NCBI GenBank assembly: GCA_020445165.1
Contig: JAGRHE010000149.1
Coordinates: 1 to 7,214, forward strand
Reading direction: 5' to 3'
DNA length: 7,214 nucleotides
From: Gammaproteobacteria bacterium
GTDB lineage: Bacteria > Pseudomonadota > Gammaproteobacteria > Chromatiales > Sedimenticolaceae
Under the pieces are notes generated by a model that worked only from the letters and a program-made list of their open reading frames with translations, searched no databases and was not told the origin of the DNA. Positions 1 through 6,140 of this stretch are shown in pieces. Both the position numbers and the translations under genes were made by a program. Position 1 is the stretch's first letter, and each line of letters begins with the position of its first letter.

Positions 1-25
1 CAGAGCGGGCCGCTGGCGAGTCGCA

Positions 26-781
26 TCAGCGAGGATCGTTCGGGCGCTGGCTGAGGTGCTCGAGCTGCATCTCGACGCTGTTGCCGTCGCTGGCCTGCAG
101 TGCGCGTAATGGCAGCGGCATCAGGTCCGGGGCGAACCAGAGTTCACGCGAGGTGTCCTCGTCGGGCGTGCGGCGCTCGACACGGACCGCACCGAACTCG
201 CCGGCTGGCAGGGTGAGCGATTCCTCGCCCCGCACGCGGAGCAGGGTTTCCTCCGCCGCTTCGGCGGAGGCCACCTGCAACAGCCGGCTGTCGTCACCCG
301 TGCCGGCCAGTCGCGCGGCATCGAGCAGGTAGCTCAGGCGGTCCTGCGTATCCGGCAACAGGCCGATGTTGCGGCGTCCGCCCGGGCCTTCGACAACCAA
401 TGCGCGACGCGCCCAGTCGAAGGTCAGCCGGGCCAGTGCCAGTTCGCCGTCCTGCAATACGCTTTCCTCGAACTCGAGCGGCCGGACGCCGTCGGCACCG
501 ATGCTGCCGCGGCTGGTTTCCAGCACCTCGTGGGCTGCATCTCTCTGCATCTTGCCGGCCGGTGTCGTGAACGATTGCAGCGCATAGCGGCCGTCGGCAT
601 CGATTTCGAGCATGAACAGGCTGTTTCCGACCAGGGCATCGTTGAACAGCAGGCGATAACTGGCTTCGACCGTGATCGGCGCCAGCCGCGCGGCAGGCGG
701 CGCTGTCCGCTCGCAGCCGACCATGACGACCAGCAGCCCGGAGGCCGCAGCCATGCGCACCACCTGTAGCCCGTTCAGCAT
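26..781 (-). CDS. DUF3108-family putative lipoprotein
   Basis: Predicted 251-residue envelope protein of unknown function. Residues 10-22 form a hydrophobic stretch ending in a lipobox-like VMVG followed by Cys23, the only cysteine in the protein. This suggests signal peptidase II processing and lipid anchoring. Glu at +2 (not Asp) would fit outer-membrane sorting under the E. coli Lol rule. The rest is soluble and strand-rich. A segment near residues 192-230 (LPAGEF, VERRTPD, ELWFAPDLMPLP) resembles the C-terminal part of DUF3108 proteins, which is why I assign it there. The ATG at 781 overlaps the purN stop by 7 bases and has only a weak upstream AGG, so translation is probably coupled to purN. 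The link with purine genes is positional and does not prove a role in purine metabolism. The only arginine before the hydrophobic core is Arg9, so the signal is slightly atypical; cleavage by signal peptidase I is possible. Family call is from recognition, not a search. Confidence 0.8.
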   Translation of the reverse strand: MLNGLQVVRMAAASGLLVVMVGCERTAPPAARLAPITVEASYRLLFNDALVGNSLFMLEIDADGRYALQSFTTPAGKMQRDAAHEVLETSRGSIGADGVRPLEFEESVLQDGELALARLTFDWARRALVVEGPGGRRNIGLLPDTQDRLSYLLDAARLAGTGDDSRLLQVASAEAAEETLLRVRGEESLTLPAGEFGAVRVERRTPDEDTSRELWFAPDLMPLPLRALQASDGNSVEMQLEHLSQRPNDPR

Positions 782-1419
782 TGCAGCGGAGCCTGCAACC
801 GCTTGCCATCCATCCAGACCTTGCCATCACGCAACTCGACCCGGTTGCGGGCGAACCAGCCCACCACCTGCGGCAGCAGCGCGTGTTCGCGCCGCAGAAC
901 ACGTGCGGCCAGGCGCGTGGCGTCGTCGCCAGGCTCGACGGCAACGCGGGTCTGTGCGATCACTGGTCCGCCATCGAGTTCCGCGGTAACGAAATGCACG
1001 CTGGCGCCATGCTCGCCGACTCCTGCGGCCAGTGCGCGGCTGTGCGTGTCCAGACCCTGGAAGTCCGGCAACAGTGAAGGATGGATGTTGATCATGCGTC
1101 CGGCATAGCGGTTGACGAAGGCGGTCGTCAGGATCCGCATGAAGCCTGCGAGGACCACAAGGGCCGGGTCGAATGCATCGACCGCGCCGGCCAGCGCGGC
1201 GTCGAAAGCCGCGCGGTCGGGATAGTCCTTGTGGTCGACCACGCGCGTTGCGATTCCGGCAGCGGTGGCGCGCGCCAGACCACCGGCCTGCGGTCGGTTG
1301 CTGATCACGCCGTGGATGCGGAAATGCTGCTCCCCGGCGCTATCGATCAGGGCCTGCAGATTACTGCCACTACCGGATATCAGCACCACGACCGGCAGCG
1401 GCGCCGTTGGCGCGGTCAT
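775..1419 (-). CDS. purN: Phosphoribosylglycinamide formyltransferase (GART)
   Basis: Cytoplasmic enzyme of de novo purine synthesis. It transfers a formyl group from 10-formyl-tetrahydrofolate to glycinamide ribonucleotide, giving FGAR. The product is 214 residues, against about 212 in E. coli. Visible motifs are the phosphate-binding loop [13 protein letters not shown] (14-26), the folate-pocket segment LAGFMRIL (90-97), NIHPSLLP (111-118) and [13 protein letters not shown] (142-154). The catalytic triad known in E. coli (Asn106, His108, Asp144) corresponds to Asn111, His113 and Asp149 here, all present. The ATG at 1419 shares ATGA with the end of purM, so the start is well fixed by coupling; no strong ribosome binding site is visible. 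The gene then overlaps the DUF3108 gene downstream. Full length and intact. Confidence 0.97.
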   Translation of the reverse strand: MTAPTAPLPVVVLISGSGSNLQALIDSAGEQHFRIHGVISNRPQAGGLARATAAGIATRVVDHKDYPDRAAFDAALAGAVDAFDPALVVLAGFMRILTTAFVNRYAGRMINIHPSLLPDFQGLDTHSRALAAGVGEHGASVHFVTAELDGGPVIAQTRVAVEPGDDATRLAARVLRREHALLPQVVGWFARNRVELRDGKVWMDGKRLQAPLQC

Positions 1420-2474
1420 CCGTAACGGACGCAGGGCGTCGCGCAGTCACAGTCGGTGATCTCGCCGATGCGGTATACCGTCTCGCCCAGGTCCTGCAGC
1501 AGGGCTTGCGCCGTGTCGGCCGATTGCGCCGGTACGCAGACCACCATGCCGATGCCGCAATTGAAGGTGCGCAGCATCTCCTTGTCACTGATCCGGCCGC
1601 GGCTTTGCAGCCACTCGAACACCGGCGGCAGCTGCCAGCTGCTGCGGTCGATCTGTGCGCAGCTGTGCTCGGGCAGTACGCGCGGCAGGTTCTCGGTGAG
1701 ACCGCCGCCGGTAATGTGCGCCAGCGCATGCACATCGATCTGCTCGAGCAGTTTCAGCAGCGATTTGACGTAGATCCGCGTCGGCGCCAGCAGTGCCTCG
1801 CCCAGCGTCGTGTCGCCGAGTGCTTGATCGAGCGGCTCGCCGCTGACTTCGATCACCTTGCGCACCAGCGAATAGCCATTCGAATGGGGGCCTGACGATG
1901 CCAGGCCGAGCAGCACGTCACCAATCCGCACGCGGTCCGGCTGCAGCAGGCGCGATTTCTCGGCGATGCCGACGGCGAAACCGGCGAGGTCGTAGTCGCC
2001 CTCGCTGTACATGCCGGGCATTTCGGCCGTCTCGCCACCGGTCAGCGCGCAGCCGGCCAGTTCGCAGCCGTTGGCGATCCCACGGATCACATCGGTCGCG
2101 GTATCGACATCGAGCCTGCCGGTGGCGTAGTAATCGAGAAAGAACAGGGGCTCGGCGCCTGCGACGACGATGTCGTTGACGCACATCGCGACCAGGTCGA
2201 TGCCGATCGTGTCATGGCGTCCGATCTGCATCGCCAGTTTCAGTTTGGTGCCGACGCCGTCGGTACCAGACACGAGGACCGGCTCACGATAGCGGTCGAC
2301 CGGCAGTTCGAACAGGGCACCAAAGCCACCCAGACCGGTCATGACGCCAGGGCGGAAGGTGTTCTTGACGATCGGCTTGATGCGCTCGACCAGGTTGTTG
2401 CCGGCATCGATGTCGACGCCGGCCTGGGCATAGCTCAGGCCACCGGCGTCGTTGTTGGTGGGTTGTTCGCTCAA
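1416..2474 (-). CDS. purM: Phosphoribosylformylglycinamidine cyclo-ligase (AIR synthetase)
   Basis: Cytoplasmic purine-synthesis enzyme that closes the imidazole ring, converting FGAM to AIR with ATP hydrolysis. The reading frame is open far upstream to 3287, but PurM homology begins around residue 13 ([14 protein letters not shown]). I therefore place the start at a TTG at 2474, with GGAG 8 bases upstream and an extended -10 promoter about 36 bases upstream. This gives 352 residues, against 345 in E. coli. Family signatures present: VDIDAGN (20-26), [12 protein letters not shown] (47-58), the nucleotide-binding [11 protein letters not shown] (70-80), [20 protein letters not shown] (97-116), [11 protein letters not shown] (146-156) and later [13 protein letters not shown] and [11 protein letters not shown]. 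The tail ends in an unusual Cys342-Asp-Cys344-x3-Cys348. First gene of a purM-purN-DUF3108 operon. The nearest in-frame ATG upstream adds 28 residues with no PurM similarity, so TTG is preferred. Confidence 0.96.
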   Translation of the reverse strand: MSEQPTNNDAGGLSYAQAGVDIDAGNNLVERIKPIVKNTFRPGVMTGLGGFGALFELPVDRYREPVLVSGTDGVGTKLKLAMQIGRHDTIGIDLVAMCVNDIVVAGAEPLFFLDYYATGRLDVDTATDVIRGIANGCELAGCALTGGETAEMPGMYSEGDYDLAGFAVGIAEKSRLLQPDRVRIGDVLLGLASSGPHSNGYSLVRKVIEVSGEPLDQALGDTTLGEALLAPTRIYVKSLLKLLEQIDVHALAHITGGGLTENLPRVLPEHSCAQIDRSSWQLPPVFEWLQSRGRISDKEMLRTFNCGIGMVVCVPAQSADTAQALLQDLGETVYRIGEITDCDCATPCVRYG

Positions 2475-2481
2475 GGGAAAA

Positions 2482-2486
2482 GCTCC
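2482..2486 (-). promoter_or_regulatory. purM ribosome binding site that fixes a TTG start
   Basis: On the minus strand GGAGC lies upstream of TTG, with 8 bases between GGAG and the TTG at 2474-2472. This spacing is near ideal for a Shine-Dalgarno site. No ATG or GTG sits at a comparable distance in the purM frame, so this site decides the start codon. Confidence 0.75.
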
Positions 2487-2509
2487 AGGCAGAGGCGACA
2501 AAGGCGCGT

Positions 2510-2518
2510 ATTTTAGCA
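2510..2518 (-). promoter_or_regulatory. Probable extended -10 promoter for purM-purN-DUF3108
   Basis: The minus strand reads TGCTAAAAT: a TGn extension followed by TAAAAT, which matches five of six bases of the sigma-70 -10 box TATAAT. Transcription would begin near 2503, leaving a leader of about 29 bases before the TTG start. No good -35 hexamer is seen 16-18 bases upstream (CCTGTT/CTGTTC), which is tolerated by extended -10 promoters. Assignment is by eye. Confidence 0.55.
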
Positions 2519-2658
2519 GGACAAACAGCCGAACAGGGGGGCGCATGCAGCGATGGTCGGTACGCTTCTGGCGGTGCCTGCCCAAAGGGCGCTGCCAATA
2601 ATCCTGCACGAATCGGATGGTGGACGAAAATGGCGCAGATCGAGGCGCAAAGCAGACC

Positions 2659-2674
2659 CAATCGCCAGCGATTG
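2659..2674. repeat. Perfect 7-2-7 palindrome, candidate operator
   Basis: CAATCGC-CA-GCGATTG is a perfect 7-base inverted repeat with a 2-base centre, located between the divergent purM and DUF2066 genes. The loop is too small for a normal RNA hairpin and no U-run follows, so a binding site for a dimeric regulator is more likely than a terminator. It does not match the E. coli PurR or LexA consensus. It abuts the first copy of the direct repeat that starts at 2675. Confidence 0.5.
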
Positions 2675-2739
2675 CGGAACTTTGTAACCAACAGCTGCGG
2701 TATTTTCGCCGCCAGACGATCGTGTACGGAACGTTGCAA
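2675..2739 (+). repeat. Pair of 13-base near-identical direct repeats, 52 bases apart
   Basis: CGGAACTTTGTAA (2675-2687) and CGGAACGTTGCAA (2727-2739) agree at 11 of 13 positions. The start-to-start distance of 52 bases is close to five turns of B-DNA, so proteins bound to both copies would lie on the same helix face. The pair lies in the divergent intergenic region, upstream of DUF2066. They may be tandem regulator sites; chance similarity is not excluded. Confidence 0.4.
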
Positions 2740-2744
2740 GTTCC
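2728..2744. repeat. Interrupted dyad GGAAC-N7-GTTCC before DUF2066
   Basis: GGAAC and GTTCC form a 5-base inverted repeat with a 7-base spacer centred at 2736. The spacer contains the self-complementary TTGCAA. It contains most of the second direct-repeat copy and sits just upstream of the possible -10 box at 2747-2752, where a bound repressor could block RNA polymerase. The spacing differs from the GAAC-N4-GTTC LexA type. A short arm length keeps confidence low. Confidence 0.35.
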
Positions 2745-2746
2745 CT

Positions 2747-2752
2747 TAAACT
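2747..2752 (+). promoter_or_regulatory. Possible -10 box of a leaderless promoter for the DUF2066 operon
   Basis: TAAACT fits TANNNT and ends 7 bases before the ATG at 2760, the geometry seen for leaderless transcripts. No Shine-Dalgarno sequence lies in the 20 bases upstream of the ATG. An in-frame TAA at 2685-2687, with no GTG or TTG between it and the ATG, rules out an alternative upstream start. The -35 region is poor (TGTACG with an 18-base spacer, three of six matches). No other convincing plus-strand promoter was found in the gap. Confidence 0.35.
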
Positions 2753-2759
2753 TCGCGCC

Positions 2760-3842
2760 ATGCTTCATCGACTGACCCTGCTGTGCGCGTTCCTGTTCCT
2801 TGGTCTCGTCATGCCGGGACTTGCCGGCGCCGATGTGGACCTTTTCTCGGCCGAGTCCGAGGTTGGCGACGAGACGGCCGAGAGCCGCAACCAGGCTCTG
2901 GCCAGCATGCTGGGCGAGGTGTTGGTGCGGGTCAGCGGTAACACCGGTATTGCGTCCCAGCCGACTGCTCGTCCGCTGTTGGAGGCGGCGCCTTCGCTTG
3001 TGCAGAGTTATCGCTACCGCAGCGAGGACCGGCCCGATGGCCTGGTGAGGTACCTCAGTGCGCGCTTCGACCAGGCAGCTGTCGAGCGCATGATGCGGGC
3101 CCAGGGACTGCCGGTATGGAGCGAGCGTCCGCGCGTGCTGCTGTGGATCGCGACCGAGCGCGATCAGCAGCGTGCATTGCTGAACCTGGACGAGTATCCC
3201 GAGGCGCAGGTCGCCCTGCGCCAGCGTGCCGACTACCGCGGTCTGCCACTGCAACTGCCGTTGCACGACCTGGAGGACCAGGCACAACTGACCGCGGCCG
3301 ATGTCTGGGCGCAGTTCCAGCCGGCCGTGCGCCAGGCTTCAGCGCGTTATCCACACGACCTGGTCGCGACAGCACGGCTGAGCGCCCAGGGTGAACGCTG
3401 GCGCGGCAACTGGACCCTCATCTCGCGCGATGGCGTGCAGTCATTCGATACGCCGGCGCAGGCCCTGCCGGATGCGCTTGGTTTCGCCGTTGACCAGATC
3501 CAGAATCTGTTGGCCGCCCGCCATGCGCCGTTTCCGGGGGCGGGCAGTGGTGATGGCACGTTGTTGCATGTCTCCGGTGTGTCCGGGCTCGGTGTCTATG
3601 CCCGCCTGATGCAGGCATTGGCGGCGCTGCCCCCGGTCAGGCAGGTCGCGCTGCGGGAAGTGGCCGGCGACCGTTTCACGTTGGAACTCGCTGTCGACGG
3701 TGACGATGCGCAGTTGCGCCGGGCACTCGACGCCGATGCCGGGCTGTTGTCGCTGCCCGGTCGTGACACCACGGTCGGGCTCGCAGCCGGTGGCTTCGTC
3801 CCGGCACTCGCTGGCGGTTTCCATTACCGGGTTCTGCCATGA
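2760..3842 (+). CDS. DUF2066-domain exported protein
   Basis: A 360-residue protein of unknown function. Residues 1-24 look like a Sec signal peptide: a basic N-terminus (His3, Arg4), a hydrophobic core (residues 5-18) and a likely cleavage site after AGA at 24, so the mature protein is probably periplasmic. The following segment ([21 protein letters not shown], up to VLVRVSGN near 57-64) is the typical opening of DUF2066 proteins, which are widespread in gammaproteobacteria beside purM and hda. A mid-region RPRVLLWIA (about 122-130) also fits the family. No catalytic motif is evident. The gene diverges from purM and begins an apparent four-gene operon; its stop overlaps an ATG (ATGA at 3839-3842). 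There is no visible ribosome binding site, and the start is fixed by an upstream in-frame stop. Family call is from recognition. Confidence 0.85.
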   Translation: MLHRLTLLCAFLFLGLVMPGLAGADVDLFSAESEVGDETAESRNQALASMLGEVLVRVSGNTGIASQPTARPLLEAAPSLVQSYRYRSEDRPDGLVRYLSARFDQAAVERMMRAQGLPVWSERPRVLLWIATERDQQRALLNLDEYPEAQVALRQRADYRGLPLQLPLHDLEDQAQLTAADVWAQFQPAVRQASARYPHDLVATARLSAQGERWRGNWTLISRDGVQSFDTPAQALPDALGFAVDQIQNLLAARHAPFPGAGSGDGTLLHVSGVSGLGVYARLMQALAALPPVRQVALREVAGDRFTLELAVDGDDAQLRRALDADAGLLSLPGRDTTVGLAAGGFVPALAGGFHYRVLP

Positions 3843-3877
3843 TGCGTCTGCGTTGTCGTACTCTCGTATTCCCATGA
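3839..3877 (+). CDS. Possible 12-codon relay ORF between DUF2066 and the phosphatidyltransferase gene
   Basis: An ATG overlapping the DUF2066 stop (ATGA, 3839-3842) opens a 12-codon frame, [12 protein letters not shown]. Its TGA (3875-3877) overlaps the ATG of the next gene (ATGA, 3874-3877). Neither the micro-ORF nor the next gene has a Shine-Dalgarno site. A ribosome ending DUF2066 could restart here, stop 12 codons later and restart again on the phosphatidyltransferase. The peptide itself is probably not functional. This is inferred from geometry only and could be chance, since the gap is just 31 bases. Confidence 0.25.
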   Translation: MMRLRCRTLVFP

Positions 3878-4440
3878 CGTCTCCGCTGCGCCACCTGCCC
3901 AACCTGATCAGCGTCGCCCGCATCGTGCTGGTGGGGCCGGTTGCCTGGGCGCTGCTCGACGGCCGCTACACGCTGGCATTCTGGCTGTTCGTCATTGCCG
4001 GTGCGTCGGATGGTCTCGACGGTTTCCTCGCCAAGCGGTTCGGCTGGAGCTCGCGTATCGGCGGCATTCTGGATGCATTGGCCGACAAGCTGCTCCTGGT
4101 GACCACGTTCGTGTGCCTGTGGTGGCTCGGCTTGTTCCCCTGGTGGCTGGTGTTGGCGATATTCGCGCGCGACCTGGTCATCGTCATCGGTGCGACCCTG
4201 TACAACTTCCGCATCGAGACGGTGCAGCCCGAGCCGAGCCTGATCTCCAAGCTCAACACCTTCCTGCAGATCGCGTTGGCTGCGCTGGGCATGGTGCACC
4301 TGGCCTTCGGTGGCGTGCCGCCGTGGACGATAAGCGCGCTGGTCTGGGCGGTGATGCTGACCGTGTTCCTGAGCGGTTTCGGTTATGTGCGCGAGTGGGG
4401 GCGGCGGGCGCGCAGTCGGGGGAGGCATGGTCATGTCTGA
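3874..4440 (+). CDS. CDP-alcohol phosphatidyltransferase (PgsA-like)
   Basis: A 188-residue integral inner-membrane enzyme, close in size to E. coli PgsA (182). The family transfers a phosphatidyl group from CDP-diacylglycerol to a small alcohol such as glycerol-3-phosphate. The signature D-x2-DG-x2-A-R-x8-G-x3-D-x3-D appears as Asp46, Asp49-Gly50, Ala53-Lys54, Gly63, Asp67 and Asp71, so all metal-binding aspartates are present; Lys54 replaces the usual Arg. PNLISVAR (9-16) and ARD (98-100) followed by S-x3-K-x2-T-x2-Q (122-132) also fit PgsA-type proteins. About five or six membrane helices are visible. I start at ATG 3874, which gives the standard short N-terminus before PNLIS; a TTG seven codons earlier is possible. 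There is no ribosome binding site, suggesting coupling to the upstream gene. The product could be phosphatidylglycerophosphate, but substrate cannot be read from sequence, and a dedicated pgsA often lies elsewhere beside uvrC. Confidence 0.88.
   Translation: MTSPLRHLPNLISVARIVLVGPVAWALLDGRYTLAFWLFVIAGASDGLDGFLAKRFGWSSRIGGILDALADKLLLVTTFVCLWWLGLFPWWLVLAIFARDLVIVIGATLYNFRIETVQPEPSLISKLNTFLQIALAALGMVHLAFGGVPPWTISALVWAVMLTVFLSGFGYVREWGRRARSRGRHGHV
4421..4425 (+). promoter_or_regulatory. Ribosome binding site selecting the AI-2E family start
   Basis: GGAGG sits 7 bases before ATG 4433 but only 1 base before ATG 4427. The spacing favours 4433 and places this strong site inside the end of the preceding gene. 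Confidence 0.8.
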
Positions 4441-5521
4441 TGCGCACCGCCTGTGGTTGCTGGCGCTGGTCGTCATGGCCGGGTGGATCGTCTACCTGTT
4501 GTCACCGATCCTGACACCGTTCGTGGTCTCGGCCCTGCTGGCCTATCTGGGCGATCCGCTGGTCGACAGGCTCGAAGCACGTGGGCTCAAGCGCACGCCG
4601 GCGGTTGCCGTGGTTTTTTCGGCGCTGTTCCTGGTCCTGACCGTGCTGCTGCTGTTGCTGGTGCCGCGCTTGGAGGCGCAGATCTCGCAGCTGATCGCGC
4701 GTCTTCCGGGCTATTTCAACTGGTTGCGTGAGCATGTCGTGCCGTACCTGGACACCCTGCTGCCGGGCGAGGTCGCCGGTTTCGATCTCGAGACCCTGCA
4801 GAAGGCACTGGGCCGCCATTGGCGCGAGGCGGGCGGACTGCTGGCCGGGGCCTGGTCGTCGGTGTCCGGTTCCGGCCTGGCCGTGCTCGGCTGGCTGGCC
4901 AACCTGGTACTGATACCGGTGATCACCTTCTACCTGCTGCGCGACTGGGACCACCTGGTAGCCGGAATCGACGCCCTGCTGCCGCGTCGCAGCGCACCGA
5001 TGATCGGTCGCCTGGCGCGTGAATCGGATGAGGTGCTGGGGGCATTCCTGCGTGGCCAGTTGTTGGTGATGTTCGCACTCGGCGTGATCTATACGACCGG
5101 CCTGTGGCTGGTCGGCCTCGACCTGGCATTGCTGATCGGCATGCTCGCTGGCGTGGTCAGCTTCGTGCCTTACCTCGGGCTGATCGTCGGCATCCTGGTC
5201 GCCGGCCTGGCGTCGGTCCTGCAGTCGCAGGGCATCGGCGACCTGCCTTGGGTGGCACTGGTATTCATTGTCGGCCAGCTGCTCGAAGGCATGGTGCTGA
5301 CACCGCGCCTGGTCGGTGAGCGCATCGGACTGCACCCGGTGGCGGTGATCTTCGCGGTCATGGCAGGAGGCCAGCTGTACGGGTTCTTCGGCATCCTGCT
5401 GGCGTTGCCGGTGGCCGCGGTAGCGATGGTGTTGCTGCGCCACCTGCTGCAGCGTTACCGGCGCAGTGGATTGTATGGAACGCCCGAGTCGACCGATGGC
5501 AGTCCCGATGAGCGATCGTGA
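4433..5521 (+). CDS. AI-2E family (PerM-like) membrane transporter
   Basis: A 362-residue polytopic inner-membrane protein of the AI-2E/PerM family (E. coli PerM and TqsA belong here). Hydrophobic helices lie at about 7-23, 25-39, 57-77, 149-169 and 209-228, with two or three more between 231 and 350. A soluble loop (about 80-145) separates the third and fourth helices, as is usual. Family motifs include YLGDPLVDRLE (38-48), IPVITFYLLRDWD (161-173), GAFLRGQLL (203-211), FVPYLG (244-249), GQLLEGMVLTPRLVG (281-295) and GQLYGFFGILLALP near the end. The start at ATG 4433 is chosen from GGAGG at 7-base spacing; it overlaps the previous gene by 8 bases. Transported substrate is unknown: family members have been linked to autoinducer-2 export and to ion/proton exchange, and the name alone does not show quorum-sensing function. 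Intact and normal length. Confidence 0.92.
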   Translation: MSDAHRLWLLALVVMAGWIVYLLSPILTPFVVSALLAYLGDPLVDRLEARGLKRTPAVAVVFSALFLVLTVLLLLLVPRLEAQISQLIARLPGYFNWLREHVVPYLDTLLPGEVAGFDLETLQKALGRHWREAGGLLAGAWSSVSGSGLAVLGWLANLVLIPVITFYLLRDWDHLVAGIDALLPRRSAPMIGRLARESDEVLGAFLRGQLLVMFALGVIYTTGLWLVGLDLALLIGMLAGVVSFVPYLGLIVGILVAGLASVLQSQGIGDLPWVALVFIVGQLLEGMVLTPRLVGERIGLHPVAVIFAVMAGGQLYGFFGILLALPVAAVAMVLLRHLLQRYRRSGLYGTPESTDGSPDERS

Positions 5522-5539
5522 TCGCGGCGGGGGCAGTTG

Positions 5540-6130
5540 ATGGGATCCAGTGAGGGCAGCCGGCCGGCGGGCCCCGTGTCACCATCGACCGCCGCCGGGA
5601 CACGGCTGCGCAACGTGGCGCGTGCGCTGATCGTCCGCCACAACAACATCCTGATGGTCTGCAAGCGAACGTCGGGCGGTGCTGGCATGCGCTATGGACT
5701 GCCCGGAGGCGGGCAGCGTCCCGGCGAGAGCCTGGAGCAGACCGTGGTTCGTGAGTGTCACGAGGAGATCGGCGCGGTCATCGATGTCGGGGCATTGCTG
5801 CACGTGGCCGAGTTCGACCGGCCTGCCGCGCGTGGTGGCGGCTGCCCGCGCCACCAGGTCGAGTTCGTGTTCCGTTGCCGGGTTGCCGAAGACTACCTGA
5901 CGCGAAACGGCGAGCGCCCGGACAAGCGGCAGGCGGGCGTCGAGTGGATCGGTCTGCAGCAGGTCGATCGTCTCGATGTGCGCCCCGATGGAATGGCGGC
6001 GCTGATCCGTCGCATGGCGATCGGACAGGTGCCGGTCTACGCCGGGCGCGTGGTTGCCGAATCGGCGTTCGGATCGGCGACCGCAGCTGCTGTGGTCGAT
6101 GAGCGCGACCCAGCAAGATGGTGGCCGTGA
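5540..6130 (+). CDS. Nudix hydrolase
   Basis: A 196-residue cytoplasmic hydrolase of nucleoside diphosphates linked to another moiety; the substrate cannot be predicted. The Nudix box G-x5-E-x7-RE-U-x-EE-x-G-U runs from Gly57 to Ala79: Gly57, Glu63, Arg71-Glu72, Glu75-Glu76 and Gly78 are all present, so the Mg-binding catalytic core is intact. Cys73 and Ala79 occupy positions that are normally bulky hydrophobics. The domain begins near Arg24 (RNVARALIV), and the first 20 residues are Gly/Ser/Pro/Ala-rich and probably disordered. YGLPGGGQRPGE is typical of the family, as is WIGLQQVDRL towards the C-terminus. The ATG at 5540 lies 18 bases after the AI-2E stop with a G-rich stretch (5526-5533) 6 bases upstream; a TTG directly before it adds one residue. 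It appears to be the last gene of the plus-strand operon and ends 10 bases from hda, tail to tail. Confidence 0.92.
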   Translation: MGSSEGSRPAGPVSPSTAAGTRLRNVARALIVRHNNILMVCKRTSGGAGMRYGLPGGGQRPGESLEQTVVRECHEEIGAVIDVGALLHVAEFDRPAARGGGCPRHQVEFVFRCRVAEDYLTRNGERPDKRQAGVEWIGLQQVDRLDVRPDGMAALIRRMAIGQVPVYAGRVVAESAFGSATAAAVVDERDPARWWP

Positions 6131-6140
6131 GCCGGGTGCT

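Noticed and set aside
2728..2744. LexA box
   Set aside because: GGAAC-N7-GTTCC has the wrong spacer for GAAC-N4-GTTC and is not the gammaproteobacterial CTGT-N8-ACAG form.
2475..2759. PurR operator upstream of purM
   Set aside because: No segment resembles the E. coli ACGCAAACGTTTGCGT palindrome, and PurR is not expected outside enteric/Vibrio-type gammaproteobacteria.
2475..3287. Upstream extension of the purM frame to a 623-residue protein
   Set aside because: The extra part is antisense to DUF2066 for most of its length, shows no PurM similarity, and a good ribosome binding site lies at the TTG start. Long antisense frames are common in high-GC DNA.
4385..4432. Earlier starts for the AI-2E gene at ATG 4385 or 4427
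   Set aside because: The added residues from 4385 are Gly-rich and overlap the previous gene; ATG 4427 is only 1 base from GGAGG, whereas 4433 has ideal 7-base spacing.
3676..4476. 266-codon minus-strand open frame opposite the phosphatidyltransferase gene
   Set aside because: Shadow frame: His/Arg/Gln-rich composition, no motif, while the plus strand carries a full CDP-alcohol signature.
4502..5443. 313-codon minus-strand open frame antisense to the AI-2E transporter gene
   Set aside because: The translation is dominated by Gln, His, Asp and Arg with no recognisable domain, as expected from the antisense of a Leu/Val/Ala-rich membrane protein.
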